12,154 bases of DNA from Candidatus Zixiibacteriota bacterium (lineage in GTDB: Bacteria; Zixibacteria; MSB-5A5; GN15; FEB-12), in contig JACRAV010000016.1 of NCBI GenBank assembly GCA_016213305.1, positions 1 through 12,154 of the forward strand, in the 5' to 3' direction. Made by a program: the position numbers and the translations under genes. The number at the start of each line of letters is the position of its first letter. Within the stretch, counting starts at the first letter, position 1. Positions 1 through 5,638 of this stretch are shown piece by piece. A model generated the notes under the pieces. It saw only the letters and a program-made list of their open reading frames with translations. It had not been told where the DNA came from and searched no databases.

Positions 1-242
1 AATTTGTAGGTGCAGTTCGGCCAGGCGTAGATCGCCTCGGAAAGGTCCTTACCGACCTTGTTCTTGTCGATGTCGATAGCGGCTGAGAATTCGATGTCGC
101 GAATGTGATACCCGCCGAGGTTGACGTGCATGATGCCCGGAATCTGATCGTCTTCCTTGGCCTTCTTGTAAAACTCGACACCCTGCACCAGCGACGAGGC
201 GCAGTTGCCAACCCCAATGATAGCTACTCTGACTTTACCCAT
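1..242 (-). CDS. ino1: myo-inositol-1(3)-phosphate synthase, N-terminal part (partial, runs off window)
   Basis: The reverse-strand frame begins MGKVRVAIIGVGNCASSLVQ and continues with the GVEFYKKAK and HVNLGGYHIRDIEFSAAIDID stretches. This is the NAD-binding N-terminus of prokaryotic inositol-phosphate synthase, with the glycine-rich GVGNCASS nucleotide-binding loop at about residues 10-17. The enzyme converts glucose 6-phosphate to myo-inositol phosphate with a bound NAD+, feeding inositol phospholipids, inositol-phosphate solutes or, in actinobacteria, mycothiol. Only about 80 of the usual 360-390 residues lie in the window. The ATG at 242 is supported by GGAGG (complement of 251-255) 8 nt upstream. 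A TTGACC/TAGATT promoter lies further upstream. The family call is confident; the product's physiological use here is unknown. Confidence 0.92.
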   Translation of the reverse strand, partial: MGKVRVAIIGVGNCASSLVQGVEFYKKAKEDDQIPGIMHVNLGGYHIRDIEFSAAIDIDKNKVGKDLSEAIYAWPNCTYK

Positions 243-282
243 ATGTATTTCCTCCGTGGATAGACGTTTCTTACGGGGCTGG

Positions 283-311
283 AATCTATATAGTACCACC
301 GGGCGGGTCAA
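283..311 (-). promoter_or_regulatory. sigma70-like promoter of the inositol-phosphate synthase gene
   Basis: On the minus strand, TTGACC (311-306) and TAGATT (288-283) are separated by exactly 17 nt, giving 5/6 and 4/6 matches to the consensus. Transcription would start near 276, leaving a leader of about 34 nt that contains the GGAGG ribosome site. The -35 is the same TTGACC found in the gmd promoter at 4559. It is called by eye only. Confidence 0.5.
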
Positions 312-318
312 ATTGTAG

Positions 319-346
319 TTGCGGAATTTCGCGGGTGATATATCAT
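319..346 (+). promoter_or_regulatory. possible sigma70-like promoter reading toward tetR
   Basis: TTGCGG (319-324) and TATCAT (341-346) lie 16 nt apart. The -10 matches consensus at 5/6 and the -35 at 3/6. A start near 353 would put the palindrome at 361-374 just downstream, where a bound repressor would block initiation. The leader to the tetR start would be about 220 nt and would include the repeat cluster. The area is AT-rich, so chance matches are likely. Confidence 0.35.
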
Positions 347-360
347 TAGTATATGTATTA

Positions 361-374
361 TGACCGTCTGGTCA
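361..374. promoter_or_regulatory. candidate TetR-family operator (TGACC-N4-GGTCA)
   Basis: The 14-bp interrupted palindrome TGACCGTCTGGTCA has perfect 5-bp arms around GTCT. Short dyads of TGACC/GGTCA type are common operators of TetR-family repressors. This one sits between the divergent inositol-phosphate synthase gene and the tetR gene (start at 577), next to the AT-rich stretch 338-360. Autoregulation is the simplest reading. A dyad this short can occur by chance, and no second copy was noticed in the window. Confidence 0.4.
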
Positions 375-381
375 CTCCCCG

Positions 382-406
382 GCGGTCAGGTGGGACGCCT
401 GACCGC
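382..406. repeat. REP-like palindrome, GCGGTCAGG/CCTGACCGC
   Basis: Perfect 9-bp arms (382-390 and 398-406) flank the 7-nt loop TGGGACG. The core GTCAGGTGGG..CCTGAC resembles the palindrome at 1839-1862, so the two look like members of one dispersed element family. There is no T-tract after it, so it is not an obvious intrinsic terminator. Confidence 0.65.
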
Positions 407-437
407 ACAGCAAAGATGTCACCCGCGAAGACGCGGG
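407..437 (+). repeat. 31-bp direct repeat, copy 1
   Basis: This 31-bp unit begins ACAGCAAAGATGTCACCCGC and recurs without mismatch at 518-548, 111 bp downstream. Its 3' half is a perfect mini-hairpin, CCCGCG-AAGA-CGCGGG (422-437). The unit abuts the 382-406 palindrome directly, as if both were parts of one composite element. It overlaps no convincing gene. Confidence 0.8.
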
Positions 438-489
438 GTGGCCTGTGTGAAGGAGAGATGCCCAGACCGCAACGACCTCTATTGTGCAA

Positions 490-509
490 GGCGGACGTCC
501 TCGTCCGCC
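490..509. repeat. Palindrome GGCGGACG-TCCT-CGTCCGCC
   Basis: Perfect 8-bp GC-rich arms (490-497 and 502-509) flank the 4-nt loop TCCT. It lies between the two copies of the 31-bp direct repeat. The lack of a following T-run and its position upstream of tetR argue for a REP-like intergenic element rather than a terminator, although an attenuating hairpin in the tetR leader is possible. Confidence 0.6.
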
Positions 510-517
510 GACTGTTG

Positions 518-548
518 ACAGCAAAGATGTCACCCGCGAAGACGCGGG
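518..548 (+). repeat. 31-bp direct repeat, copy 2
   Basis: This is identical to 407-437, including the CCCGCG-AAGA-CGCGGG hairpin (533-548). It ends 28 bp before the chosen tetR start and 10 bp before its ribosome-binding site, so in the transcript the hairpin would sit just upstream of the site of translation initiation. Confidence 0.8.
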
Positions 549-576
549 CGAATACATGGAAGGGTGATTGACCGGC

Positions 577-1224
577 ATGATTGACGAGAACCTTATAGCA
601 GGTCTGACCAAGCGGCGGGTGGTCACCGACACCTTTCGGCGGCTGGATCAAGACAAAAAGAGGCTGGTATATGATACCGCCATCCGACTGTTCGGTGAAT
701 ACGGGTACGACGGCCTGCCGGTCGATCGGTTCTGTGCGGAGGCGGGGATATCGAAAGGATCGTTCTTTCACTATTTTCCGTCGAAGACCCACCTGCTTGA
801 GTTCACACTTTTAATGTTCGATGCCGGATTGGAGACGTGGGTGGGCGAGGTCGTTCGTCAGGAGAAGGCGGTCATGGTCAAAGACCGGATTCGGTATGCG
901 TACAATTCATTTGTAGCGAGCGCCCGACTGAACGACGATGAGCGGAAGTTTTACCAGTTTGCGACGCACGCGATCATCCACGCTGGGGTGGCGGTGGCGG
1001 GGGTGGACATGGCGCGGCATATCCGGGGGCACCTGAATCAGATTGTCGCGCGCGCGGTTGAGACCGGCGAGATTCGCGGCGATTTATCGGTGGAGGTGCA
1101 GTCGTACCTGCTGAATGCGTTTATGCAGGGTTTGCTGGATCGGGCCTACCTCGGCAAAGCGCCGGGCACGGCCGAGACGGTGGATGGGTTTATCACGTTT
1201 TTGTTTGATGGGATGAAGGGGTGA
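577..1224 (+). CDS. TetR/AcrR-family transcriptional regulator
   Basis: This 215-residue protein has the TetR N-terminal DNA-binding domain. After a short, polar N-terminal segment comes helix 1 (DTAIRLFGEYGYDGLPVDRF, residues 33-52). The helix-turn-helix AEAGISKGSFFHYFPSKTHL follows at residues 54-73, with the typical GSFFHYFPSK recognition helix. The remaining 140 residues are helical and ligand-specific, and give no clue to the effector. I chose ATG 577 over an in-frame TTG at 568: GGAAGG (558-563) lies 13 nt before the ATG but only 4 nt before the TTG. The gene is alone on its strand, diverges from the inositol-phosphate synthase gene and converges on the dinB-like gene at 1341. A dyad at 361-374 is a plausible operator. 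Targets are unknown. Confidence 0.92.
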   Translation: MIDENLIAGLTKRRVVTDTFRRLDQDKKRLVYDTAIRLFGEYGYDGLPVDRFCAEAGISKGSFFHYFPSKTHLLEFTLLMFDAGLETWVGEVVRQEKAVMVKDRIRYAYNSFVASARLNDDERKFYQFATHAIIHAGVAVAGVDMARHIRGHLNQIVARAVETGEIRGDLSVEVQSYLLNAFMQGLLDRAYLGKAPGTAETVDGFITFLFDGMKG

Positions 1225-1232
1225 TAGAAGAT

Positions 1233-1275
1233 GTCGGGTAGGCCGAAATCCGCAAGCGGATTTCGCCAACCCGAC
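1233..1275. repeat. REP-like long palindrome (GTCGGGT..CGAAATCCGC/GCGGATTTCG..ACCCGAC)
   Basis: A 43-nt imperfect palindrome. The outer arms GTCGGGT (1233-1239) and ACCCGAC (1269-1275) and the inner arms CGAAATCCGC (1244-1253) and GCGGATTTCG (1256-1265) are each perfect, with AGGC opposite CCA between them and an AA loop. From memory, related 'TAGGTCGGGTT..GAAATCCGC' palindromes recur in many environmental bacterial genomes; I could not check this. It starts 8 bp after the tetR stop and may help end transcription there, although it lacks a T-tract. Confidence 0.75.
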
Positions 1276-1290
1276 CTACGAAGATGAGGC

Positions 1291-1325
1291 GAGATTGCTT
1301 CGGCGCAAGGCGCCTCGCAATGACA
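1291..1325. repeat. Second REP-like palindrome (ATTGC..GGCGC/GCGCC..GCAAT)
   Basis: The nested arms ATTGC (1294-1298)/GCAAT (1317-1321) and GGCGC (1302-1306)/GCGCC (1310-1314) enclose an AAG loop. A competing pairing, GAGGCG (1286-1291) with CGCCTC (1311-1316), is also possible. The 'GAGATTGCTTCGG..CCTCGCAATGACA' pattern resembles a palindrome I recall as common in diverse bacterial genomes. It lies 15 bp after the first palindrome and 16 bp before the stop of the converging dinB-like gene. Confidence 0.65.
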
Positions 1326-1340
1326 GATTACTGATAGCTA

Positions 1341-1817
1341 TCAATCAAATTCGTATTTCGGATTGGCCGGGGTTTGCTCGAAGCCAACACGGCCTATCAC
1401 GATATCGCCGCGAACATAACTCTCCCCCTTCATCGGACACCCGGCTAATCTGCGCAGGGCCGCCAGTTGTCCGGTGTGCGTGAGAGCGTCGGCGATCGGT
1501 CCCTGAAAGATTTTGGTCAACTCGAATTTGATCGGTTCATTGGCGAGGGCATTGTCGAAGCGGGTCAGGGCGGCGAAAAACCGGGCGACTTCCTTGTCCC
1601 ACGATTGCGGTGTGGCGGCGTTCCATTTGGGTTCGCCGTGCACCATCGTGAGCGCCCAGTCGAACAGGTCGCCCATGTGGGCCACGATTTGAACCGGAGT
1701 ATTGGAGGTCGGCCCCGGTTTGAAATCGGCGAACGAGGCCGGCGCGTTGCGCATGGTCTTGCCGGCGCGATAGGCCAGGGTGGCGACGGTGTGGCGGAGG
1801 AGTTCGAGATCGGTCAT
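1341..1817 (-). CDS. DinB-fold protein 1
   Basis: A 158-residue, mostly helical protein of the DinB/YfiT-like metalloenzyme superfamily, which are four-helix bundles that bind a metal through histidines. The first helix-pair motif is QIVAHMGDLFDWAL (His47). The C-terminal signature is ADALTHTGQLAALRRLAG (His114, Gln117), matching the usual HxxxHRGQ region but with Asp110 where the first His normally stands, so the metal site would be 2 His + Asp or be changed. Some family members are thiol (bacillithiol, mycothiol) S-transferases or isomerases; most are uncharacterised. ATG 1817 is supported by AAGGA (complement of 1826-1830), 8 nt upstream. It is last in a probable operon behind a second dinB-like gene and an aldo/keto reductase. 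Reaction unknown. Confidence 0.8.
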   Translation of the reverse strand: MTDLELLRHTVATLAYRAGKTMRNAPASFADFKPGPTSNTPVQIVAHMGDLFDWALTMVHGEPKWNAATPQSWDKEVARFFAALTRFDNALANEPIKFELTKIFQGPIADALTHTGQLAALRRLAGCPMKGESYVRGDIVIGRVGFEQTPANPKYEFD

Positions 1818-1838
1818 GGATTGTGTCCTTTCGAAAGG

Positions 1839-1862
1839 GTGTCAGGTGGGGGCACCTGACAC
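1839..1862. repeat. Perfect palindrome between two dinB-like genes (10-bp arms, GGGG loop)
   Basis: GTGTCAGGTG (1839-1848) and CACCTGACAC (1853-1862) are perfect complements around GGGG. It fills a third of the 66-bp gap between the two dinB-like genes and lies just upstream of the ribosome site of the downstream one. It shares the GTCAGGTGGG core with 382-406. With no T-run on either strand it is more likely an inserted REP-like element or an mRNA-stabilising hairpin than a terminator. Confidence 0.7.
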
Positions 1863-1883
1863 CACGAATCAGCGGCGATCGGC

Positions 1884-2387
1884 TCATTCTTCCGGCGGTT
1901 GCATCCCCATGCTTTCCCATTCGTCTCTGGACGGTCCATAGACGCCGGGGACTTTGAGTCCGGCCTGGCGCATCAGGACAGTCATCTGGCCGCGATGGTG
2001 AATTTCGTGGCGCACCAGAATCGACATCGCCAGTCCCACCGGCCAGTCGTAGCCGTAGAAGTTCTTCACTTCCGCCAGGGTGGCGTCTTTCCAGTTCTTC
2101 TTCACGAAACTGACCAGCTCGGCGCTCACGTTCTCGTAGGCGGAGACAATCTTCGCGGCCGAAGAGGGCGCGGGAATGTCTTTCGCCAGCGACGCAAAGG
2201 TGATCCCGGCCTGGGTACCCATTTCGGGATAGGTGGTCGCCAGATGCCACGCGATCTTGCCGAGGGTGCGATGGTCGTGCGCGACCGGTTGCGCCAGAGA
2301 TTTGTCGGTGAGCGCCTTCAGCACTTTGAGCGTCTCACCGGACTCCTGCTCGTATTCCTTGAGGAAGCTCTCCATGTTTGTGTACAT
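1884..2387 (-). CDS. DinB-fold protein 2 (canonical HHRGQ motif)
   Basis: A 167-residue DinB-superfamily protein. Helix 2 carries His48 (LGKIAWHLATTYPEM), and the C-terminal signature RHEIHHRGQMTVLMRQAGL supplies His127 and His131. This is the complete three-histidine metal site of the family, followed by the typical VPGVYGPSRDEW tail. The start was set at ATG 2387 (MYTNMESF) because AAGGAG (complement of 2395-2400) lies 7 nt upstream; the frame stays open to 2441 but that extension is Arg-rich and has no ribosome site. It follows the aldo/keto reductase by 50 bp and precedes dinB-like gene 1 by 66 bp on the same strand, so co-transcription is likely. Substrate unknown; a thiol transferase, a hydrolase or a damage-inducible role are all possible for the family. 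Confidence 0.88.
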   Translation of the reverse strand: MYTNMESFLKEYEQESGETLKVLKALTDKSLAQPVAHDHRTLGKIAWHLATTYPEMGTQAGITFASLAKDIPAPSSAAKIVSAYENVSAELVSFVKKNWKDATLAEVKNFYGYDWPVGLAMSILVRHEIHHRGQMTVLMRQAGLKVPGVYGPSRDEWESMGMQPPEE

Positions 2388-2437
2388 CGGTGTTCTCCTT
2401 AGACGGGTCGGACGTCGAGCGCAATAACGCGCCGTGG

Positions 2438-3370
2438 TCAACCAATTATCTGATCTATCTTATCCAGCGCGCCGCTGTCGAGCGCTATACCCGACGCGGC
2501 GACATTTTCTTCGAGTTGCTCGACCGAGGTCGCTCCGGTGATGGCGCACGATATCTGCGGCAGGCGCAAGACCCAGGCGAGGGCCAGCTGGCTGACGCTA
2601 ATGCCAAGCTCTTTCGCCAGGTCGGTCAGTTTGCGGGCGACAGCGATATTTTCAGGCGTCAGGTCGCGTTCCATCCATTTCGAGGTCGCACCCCGGCTGT
2701 CTTTGGGAGCGCCGGAATTGTATTTGCCGGTCAGAAGTCCCTGGGCGAGCGGCGACCAGACAGTCAGTCCCATGCCGTGGCGTTCGCATGTCGGAATGAT
2801 CGCGTCTTCGATATGCCGGTCGAGCATGTGGTATTTCGGTTGTTCAACGGAAGGCGGGTACCCATGCCAGCGGACCGCCGAGGTGACGGCATCGTCGATC
2901 TGATCCGGCTCCCACACCGAGGTCCCCCAGTACAGGATGTCGCCGGCACGGACCAGGTCTTCCATAGCGCGCACGGTTTCCTCGATCGGCGTTTCGGGAT
3001 CGAAACGGTGGCAGAAATAGATATCGAGATAATCGATGCCGATTCGTGACAGCGACTTGCGGATCGATTCCATGATATGCTTGCGGCTCAAGCCCCGGTC
3101 ATTCGGATTGTCGCTCATCGGCCAGAAGAGTTTGCTGGAGATGACCAGATCGGTGCGTTTCATCTCGGCGATCGCCTGACCGACCACTTTTTCGGCTGAG
3201 CCCCGGGCGTAGATATCGGAAATGTCGATAAAGTTCACACCCAGTTCGACGGCGCGATGGATGATTTTGTCGGCGCGCTTTTGATCGACCGTGCCGCCGT
3301 AGGTCAGCCATGCCCCCAGCGAAATTTCGGAGATTTTCAGGCCGGTCCTGCCCACGCGGCGGTAATTCAT
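2438..3370 (-). CDS. aldo/keto reductase (voltage-gated K+ channel beta-subunit-like branch)
   Basis: A 310-residue (alpha/beta)8-barrel oxidoreductase that should reduce aldehydes or ketones with NADPH in the cytoplasm. The catalytic tetrad is present: Asp49 and Tyr54 (NFIDISDIYARGSAEKVVG), Lys80 (VISSKLFW) and His121 (IYFCHRFDP). The C-terminal ITGATSVEQLEENV segment is the cofactor-phosphate and adenine-binding end. WSPLAQGLLTGKY and the EQPKYHMLDR strand are typical of the Kv-beta/YghZ-type subgroup. Length is normal. The start MNYRRVGRTGLKISEISLG is the usual family N-terminus. A purine-rich GAGAGGA lies about 10 nt upstream of the ATG. It is probably the first gene of an operon with two dinB-like genes. 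The physiological substrate cannot be read from sequence. Confidence 0.94.
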   Translation of the reverse strand: MNYRRVGRTGLKISEISLGAWLTYGGTVDQKRADKIIHRAVELGVNFIDISDIYARGSAEKVVGQAIAEMKRTDLVISSKLFWPMSDNPNDRGLSRKHIMESIRKSLSRIGIDYLDIYFCHRFDPETPIEETVRAMEDLVRAGDILYWGTSVWEPDQIDDAVTSAVRWHGYPPSVEQPKYHMLDRHIEDAIIPTCERHGMGLTVWSPLAQGLLTGKYNSGAPKDSRGATSKWMERDLTPENIAVARKLTDLAKELGISVSQLALAWVLRLPQISCAITGATSVEQLEENVAASGIALDSGALDKIDQIIG

Positions 3371-3405
3371 GGAGTTATATCCTCTCTGATCATATCTGCA
3401 GACGA

Positions 3406-3434
3406 AAGGTAACGGGTGCGAAGCCGGGCGTCAA
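3406..3434 (-). promoter_or_regulatory. possible sigma70-like promoter for the aldo/keto reductase operon
   Basis: On the minus strand TTGACG (3434-3429) is followed after 17 nt by TACCTT (3411-3406). The -35 is a good match and the -10 is weak (3/6). A start near 3399 would give a leader of about 29 nt. The 126-bp gap to the TPR gene upstream makes an independent promoter reasonable. Confidence 0.3.
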
Positions 3435-3496
3435 CCGGGCCAAACGGAAATGTGATATCGGCCAAAGAGCCGCGCCCGCCTCGGTCGCCGATGGTC

Positions 3497-4480
3497 CTAT
3501 TTTTCCAGTTCCGCAATCCGGTCGTTGAGGGATTTCAGGATGTCCGGCGCCGATTTATCGTATCCGGCGGTGATGAATTCTTCGCGGGCGCGCTTAAGTT
3601 GCGCCAGGCCGGATTCCTTTTTACCCAGAGCGATATCGACCTCGCCCAGATCCTGCAACGACTGGGCAATGGCGGAATGATTTTCGATCCGTTCCGCCCA
3701 GGCGAGCACCGGCCGGAGCCACTTCCCGGCCTCGGCGACATTGCCGATCAACCGGTAGGTCATGCCGACATGGTAGTCGGCGAAAAGTTTGGCGGTTTCG
3801 TCGGAGAAACGCCAATGATAGTCGCGGGCCTTCAGGTAGCATTCCAGCGCCGAGTCGTACTGTTTGTTGTCGAAATACGCTCCGCCGAGGTTGTTCCAGA
3901 GCGGTCCCAGCAGTTGTTCTTCGCCGCCGTTTTCGGCCGCTTCGATCCCCTTGTGACTCCAGGCCACCTGGTCGTCGAGTTTTTCGGAGACAATCGCCAT
4001 CATGTTGGCGGCGTCAACCATCCGGCCCCAGAGGGAGTGTTCCTCGCAGAAGCTGTACATTTCGGTGAACGTCTCGCGGGCGGCCTCGAGCGAGTCGGCT
4101 TTCCAGGCAAACCGACCCTTGACGCTCAGGTAGCGGGTCCACCCCATCGGGTCGGTGACATTGGCTCTCTGCTCGGCGCGGGTGAGGTATTCGCGCCCTT
4201 CGTCGGTTTTGCCGGCGATGAGCAGACATCGGGCAATCTGCGCCAGCGCCTCGGTTTCGACCGAGTAGTTGAACTCTTCGCGGGCGGTGTCAACCACGCG
4301 GTGGTAAGCGTCGAGCGCGGCGGGGTATTGCCGTTTCTTGAAAAGTGTGTCGGCGTCTTTGAGGAGCGAATCGGCGGATATATCCTGGGGCGACATGGTC
4401 CCTCCCTTCTTGCGAACATCAATGGCCGCCGCCCAGAGCGGCAGAAGACACAGGGCGAGTATGAACAGTTTGCGGTGCAT
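3497..4480 (-). CDS. exported tetratricopeptide-repeat (TPR) protein
   Basis: A 327-residue protein beginning with a signal-peptide-like segment: basic MHRK, hydrophobic LFILALCLLPLWAAA, then a charged region, so export to the periplasm or cell envelope is likely. The mature part is helical and TPR-like, with helix pairs at about residues 38-70 (LFKKRQYPAALDAYHRVV), 74-106, 113-145, 193-223 (NNLGGAYFDNKQYDSALECY), 233-265 and 273-303. TPR arrays bind other proteins; no catalytic domain is seen. I chose ATG 4480 because it starts exactly at the signal peptide; the frame remains open to 4597 but that extension is proline/arginine-rich and overlaps the gmd promoter region. No clear Shine-Dalgarno precedes the start. 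A TATATT at 4498-4493 could be a -10 for a nearly leaderless transcript, but its -35 is poor. Role unknown. Confidence 0.8.
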   Translation of the reverse strand: MHRKLFILALCLLPLWAAAIDVRKKGGTMSPQDISADSLLKDADTLFKKRQYPAALDAYHRVVDTAREEFNYSVETEALAQIARCLLIAGKTDEGREYLTRAEQRANVTDPMGWTRYLSVKGRFAWKADSLEAARETFTEMYSFCEEHSLWGRMVDAANMMAIVSEKLDDQVAWSHKGIEAAENGGEEQLLGPLWNNLGGAYFDNKQYDSALECYLKARDYHWRFSDETAKLFADYHVGMTYRLIGNVAEAGKWLRPVLAWAERIENHSAIAQSLQDLGEVDIALGKKESGLAQLKRAREEFITAGYDKSAPDILKSLNDRIAELEK

Positions 4481-4558
4481 GGGTCGTGGGGGAATATACG
4501 GAGTTTTCAGTGTAATCGGAAGGGGGGATGAGTGGAAGCCGCCCCCCTCCCTTTCCCG

Positions 4559-4587
4559 TTGACCCCGCCCAAGCTTCTGTCTATATT
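4559..4587 (+). promoter_or_regulatory. sigma70-like promoter of the gmd-rmd-wbpA cluster
   Basis: TTGACC (4559-4564) and TATATT (4582-4587) are 17 nt apart, each matching consensus at 5/6. This is the best promoter seen in the window. It lies in the 193-bp gap between the divergent TPR gene and gmd. Initiation near 4594 gives a leader of about 80 nt, in which TAAGGA (4659-4664) is the ribosome site for gmd. No operator-like dyad is evident. Confidence 0.55.
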
Positions 4588-4673
4588 CGACTTCCACCGG
4601 CGACGATGACGGATCCTACCCGCCGACGCCGGGGTATAAGACGGAGACAACAAAACAATAAGGATATTCACCC

Positions 4674-5636
4674 ATGCGGGCACTTATCACCGGCATCACC
4701 GGACAAGACGGCTCCTATCTCGCGGAACTTCTCCTCGAACAAGGGTACGAAGTCATCGGGATGGTGCGACGATCATCAACCGAATCGTTCGAGCGGATCA
4801 ACCATATCAAGGACCGGGTCATCTTGGTGCAGGCCGACCTTCTGGACCAGCTTTCGATCATCAACATGATCGAAGAACACCGTCCGAACGAGGTCTATAA
4901 TCTGGCGGCGCAGTCGTTCGTGCCGACCAGCTGGGTCCAGCCGTCGCTGACGGCCGAGTTCGACGCGCTGGGGGTCACCAAGATGCTGGAAGCCATCCGG
5001 CTGGTGGACAAAAAGATCAAGTTCTATCAGGCGTCGTCATCGGAGATGTTCGGCAAGGTGCGCGAGGTTCCGCAGACGGAGAACACGCCGTTTTATCCGC
5101 GCTCGCCGTATGGCGTGGCCAAGGTGTACGGGCATTTTATCACGGTCAATTATCGGGAATCGTACGGCATTCCGGCCAGTTCGGGGATTTTGTTCAACCA
5201 CGAGTCGCCACGGCGAGGGCTTGAGTTCGTGACGCGGAAGATCACCGACGGCGCGGTGCGGATCAAGCTGGGAATGACCGACAAGCTGGCGCTCGGCAAT
5301 CTGGACGCCAAGCGCGACTGGGGATTCGCCGGCGATTATGTGCGGGCGATGTGGCTGATGCTCCAGCAGACGACGGCCGAGGATTTTGTCATCGCCACCG
5401 GCGAGATGCACTCGGTGGCCGATTTCTGCCAGCTCACGTTCGAGTATCTCTCGATGGATCACCGCGACTATGTGGTGAAGGACCCGCGGTATGTTCGGCC
5501 GGCCGAAGTTGACCTTCTTCTGGGCGACTCGACGAAGGCGCGCAAAGTGCTCGGCTGGGAGCCGAAGGTGTCGTTCAAGCAGTTGGCCCACATGATGGTC
5601 GATGCCGACATGGCGCGACTGGCGCCGCGCAAATAA
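4674..5636 (+). CDS. gmd: GDP-mannose 4,6-dehydratase
   Basis: A 320-residue extended short-chain dehydrogenase that converts GDP-D-mannose to GDP-4-keto-6-deoxy-D-mannose with bound NADP+. The cofactor loop is TGITGQDGSYLAELLL (residues 6-21). The catalytic residues are seen in ASSSEMFG (Ser122, Glu124; many homologues have Thr at the first position) and SPYGVAKVY (Tyr146, Lys150). FNHESPRRG (175-182) and the KRDWGFAGDYVRAMWLMLQ segment (213-231) are diagnostic of GMD rather than other epimerases. Length is that of the compact bacterial form. ATG 4674 has TAAGGA 9 nt upstream. It is the first gene of a sugar-nucleotide operon, and its stop is only 2 bp from the next start, so translation is probably coupled. 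Confidence 0.96.
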   Translation: MRALITGITGQDGSYLAELLLEQGYEVIGMVRRSSTESFERINHIKDRVILVQADLLDQLSIINMIEEHRPNEVYNLAAQSFVPTSWVQPSLTAEFDALGVTKMLEAIRLVDKKIKFYQASSSEMFGKVREVPQTENTPFYPRSPYGVAKVYGHFITVNYRESYGIPASSGILFNHESPRRGLEFVTRKITDGAVRIKLGMTDKLALGNLDAKRDWGFAGDYVRAMWLMLQQTTAEDFVIATGEMHSVADFCQLTFEYLSMDHRDYVVKDPRYVRPAEVDLLLGDSTKARKVLGWEPKVSFKQLAHMMVDADMARLAPRK

Positions 5637-5638
5637 TC

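Noticed and set aside
407..548. Two-copy 31-bp repeat considered as a minimal CRISPR array
   Set aside because: The spacing is 80 bp between copies, the intervening DNA contains another palindrome, there are only two copies, and no cas gene is nearby.
353..571. Small open frame upstream of tetR with an internal ATG at 458 preceded by AAGGAG, ending where tetR could begin
   Set aside because: It runs through both copies of the 31-bp repeat and two palindromes, its composition follows the repeats, and the ribosome site is only 2 nt from the ATG. A leader peptide cannot be excluded but is not supported.
358..792. 144-codon minus-strand open frame over the repeat block and the 5' part of tetR
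   Set aside because: It is antisense to a clear TetR gene and shows no recognisable domain; it is explained by GC-rich codon bias.
1537..2250. 237-codon minus-strand frame spanning both dinB-like genes
   Set aside because: It is Arg/Pro-rich with no family resemblance, and both DinB genes in the neighbouring frames have motifs and ribosome sites. It is a shadow frame.
3416..4531. 371-codon plus-strand frame opposite the TPR gene
   Set aside because: It mirrors the TPR gene; the translation has no domain or repeat structure, whereas the minus strand has a signal peptide and TPR helices.
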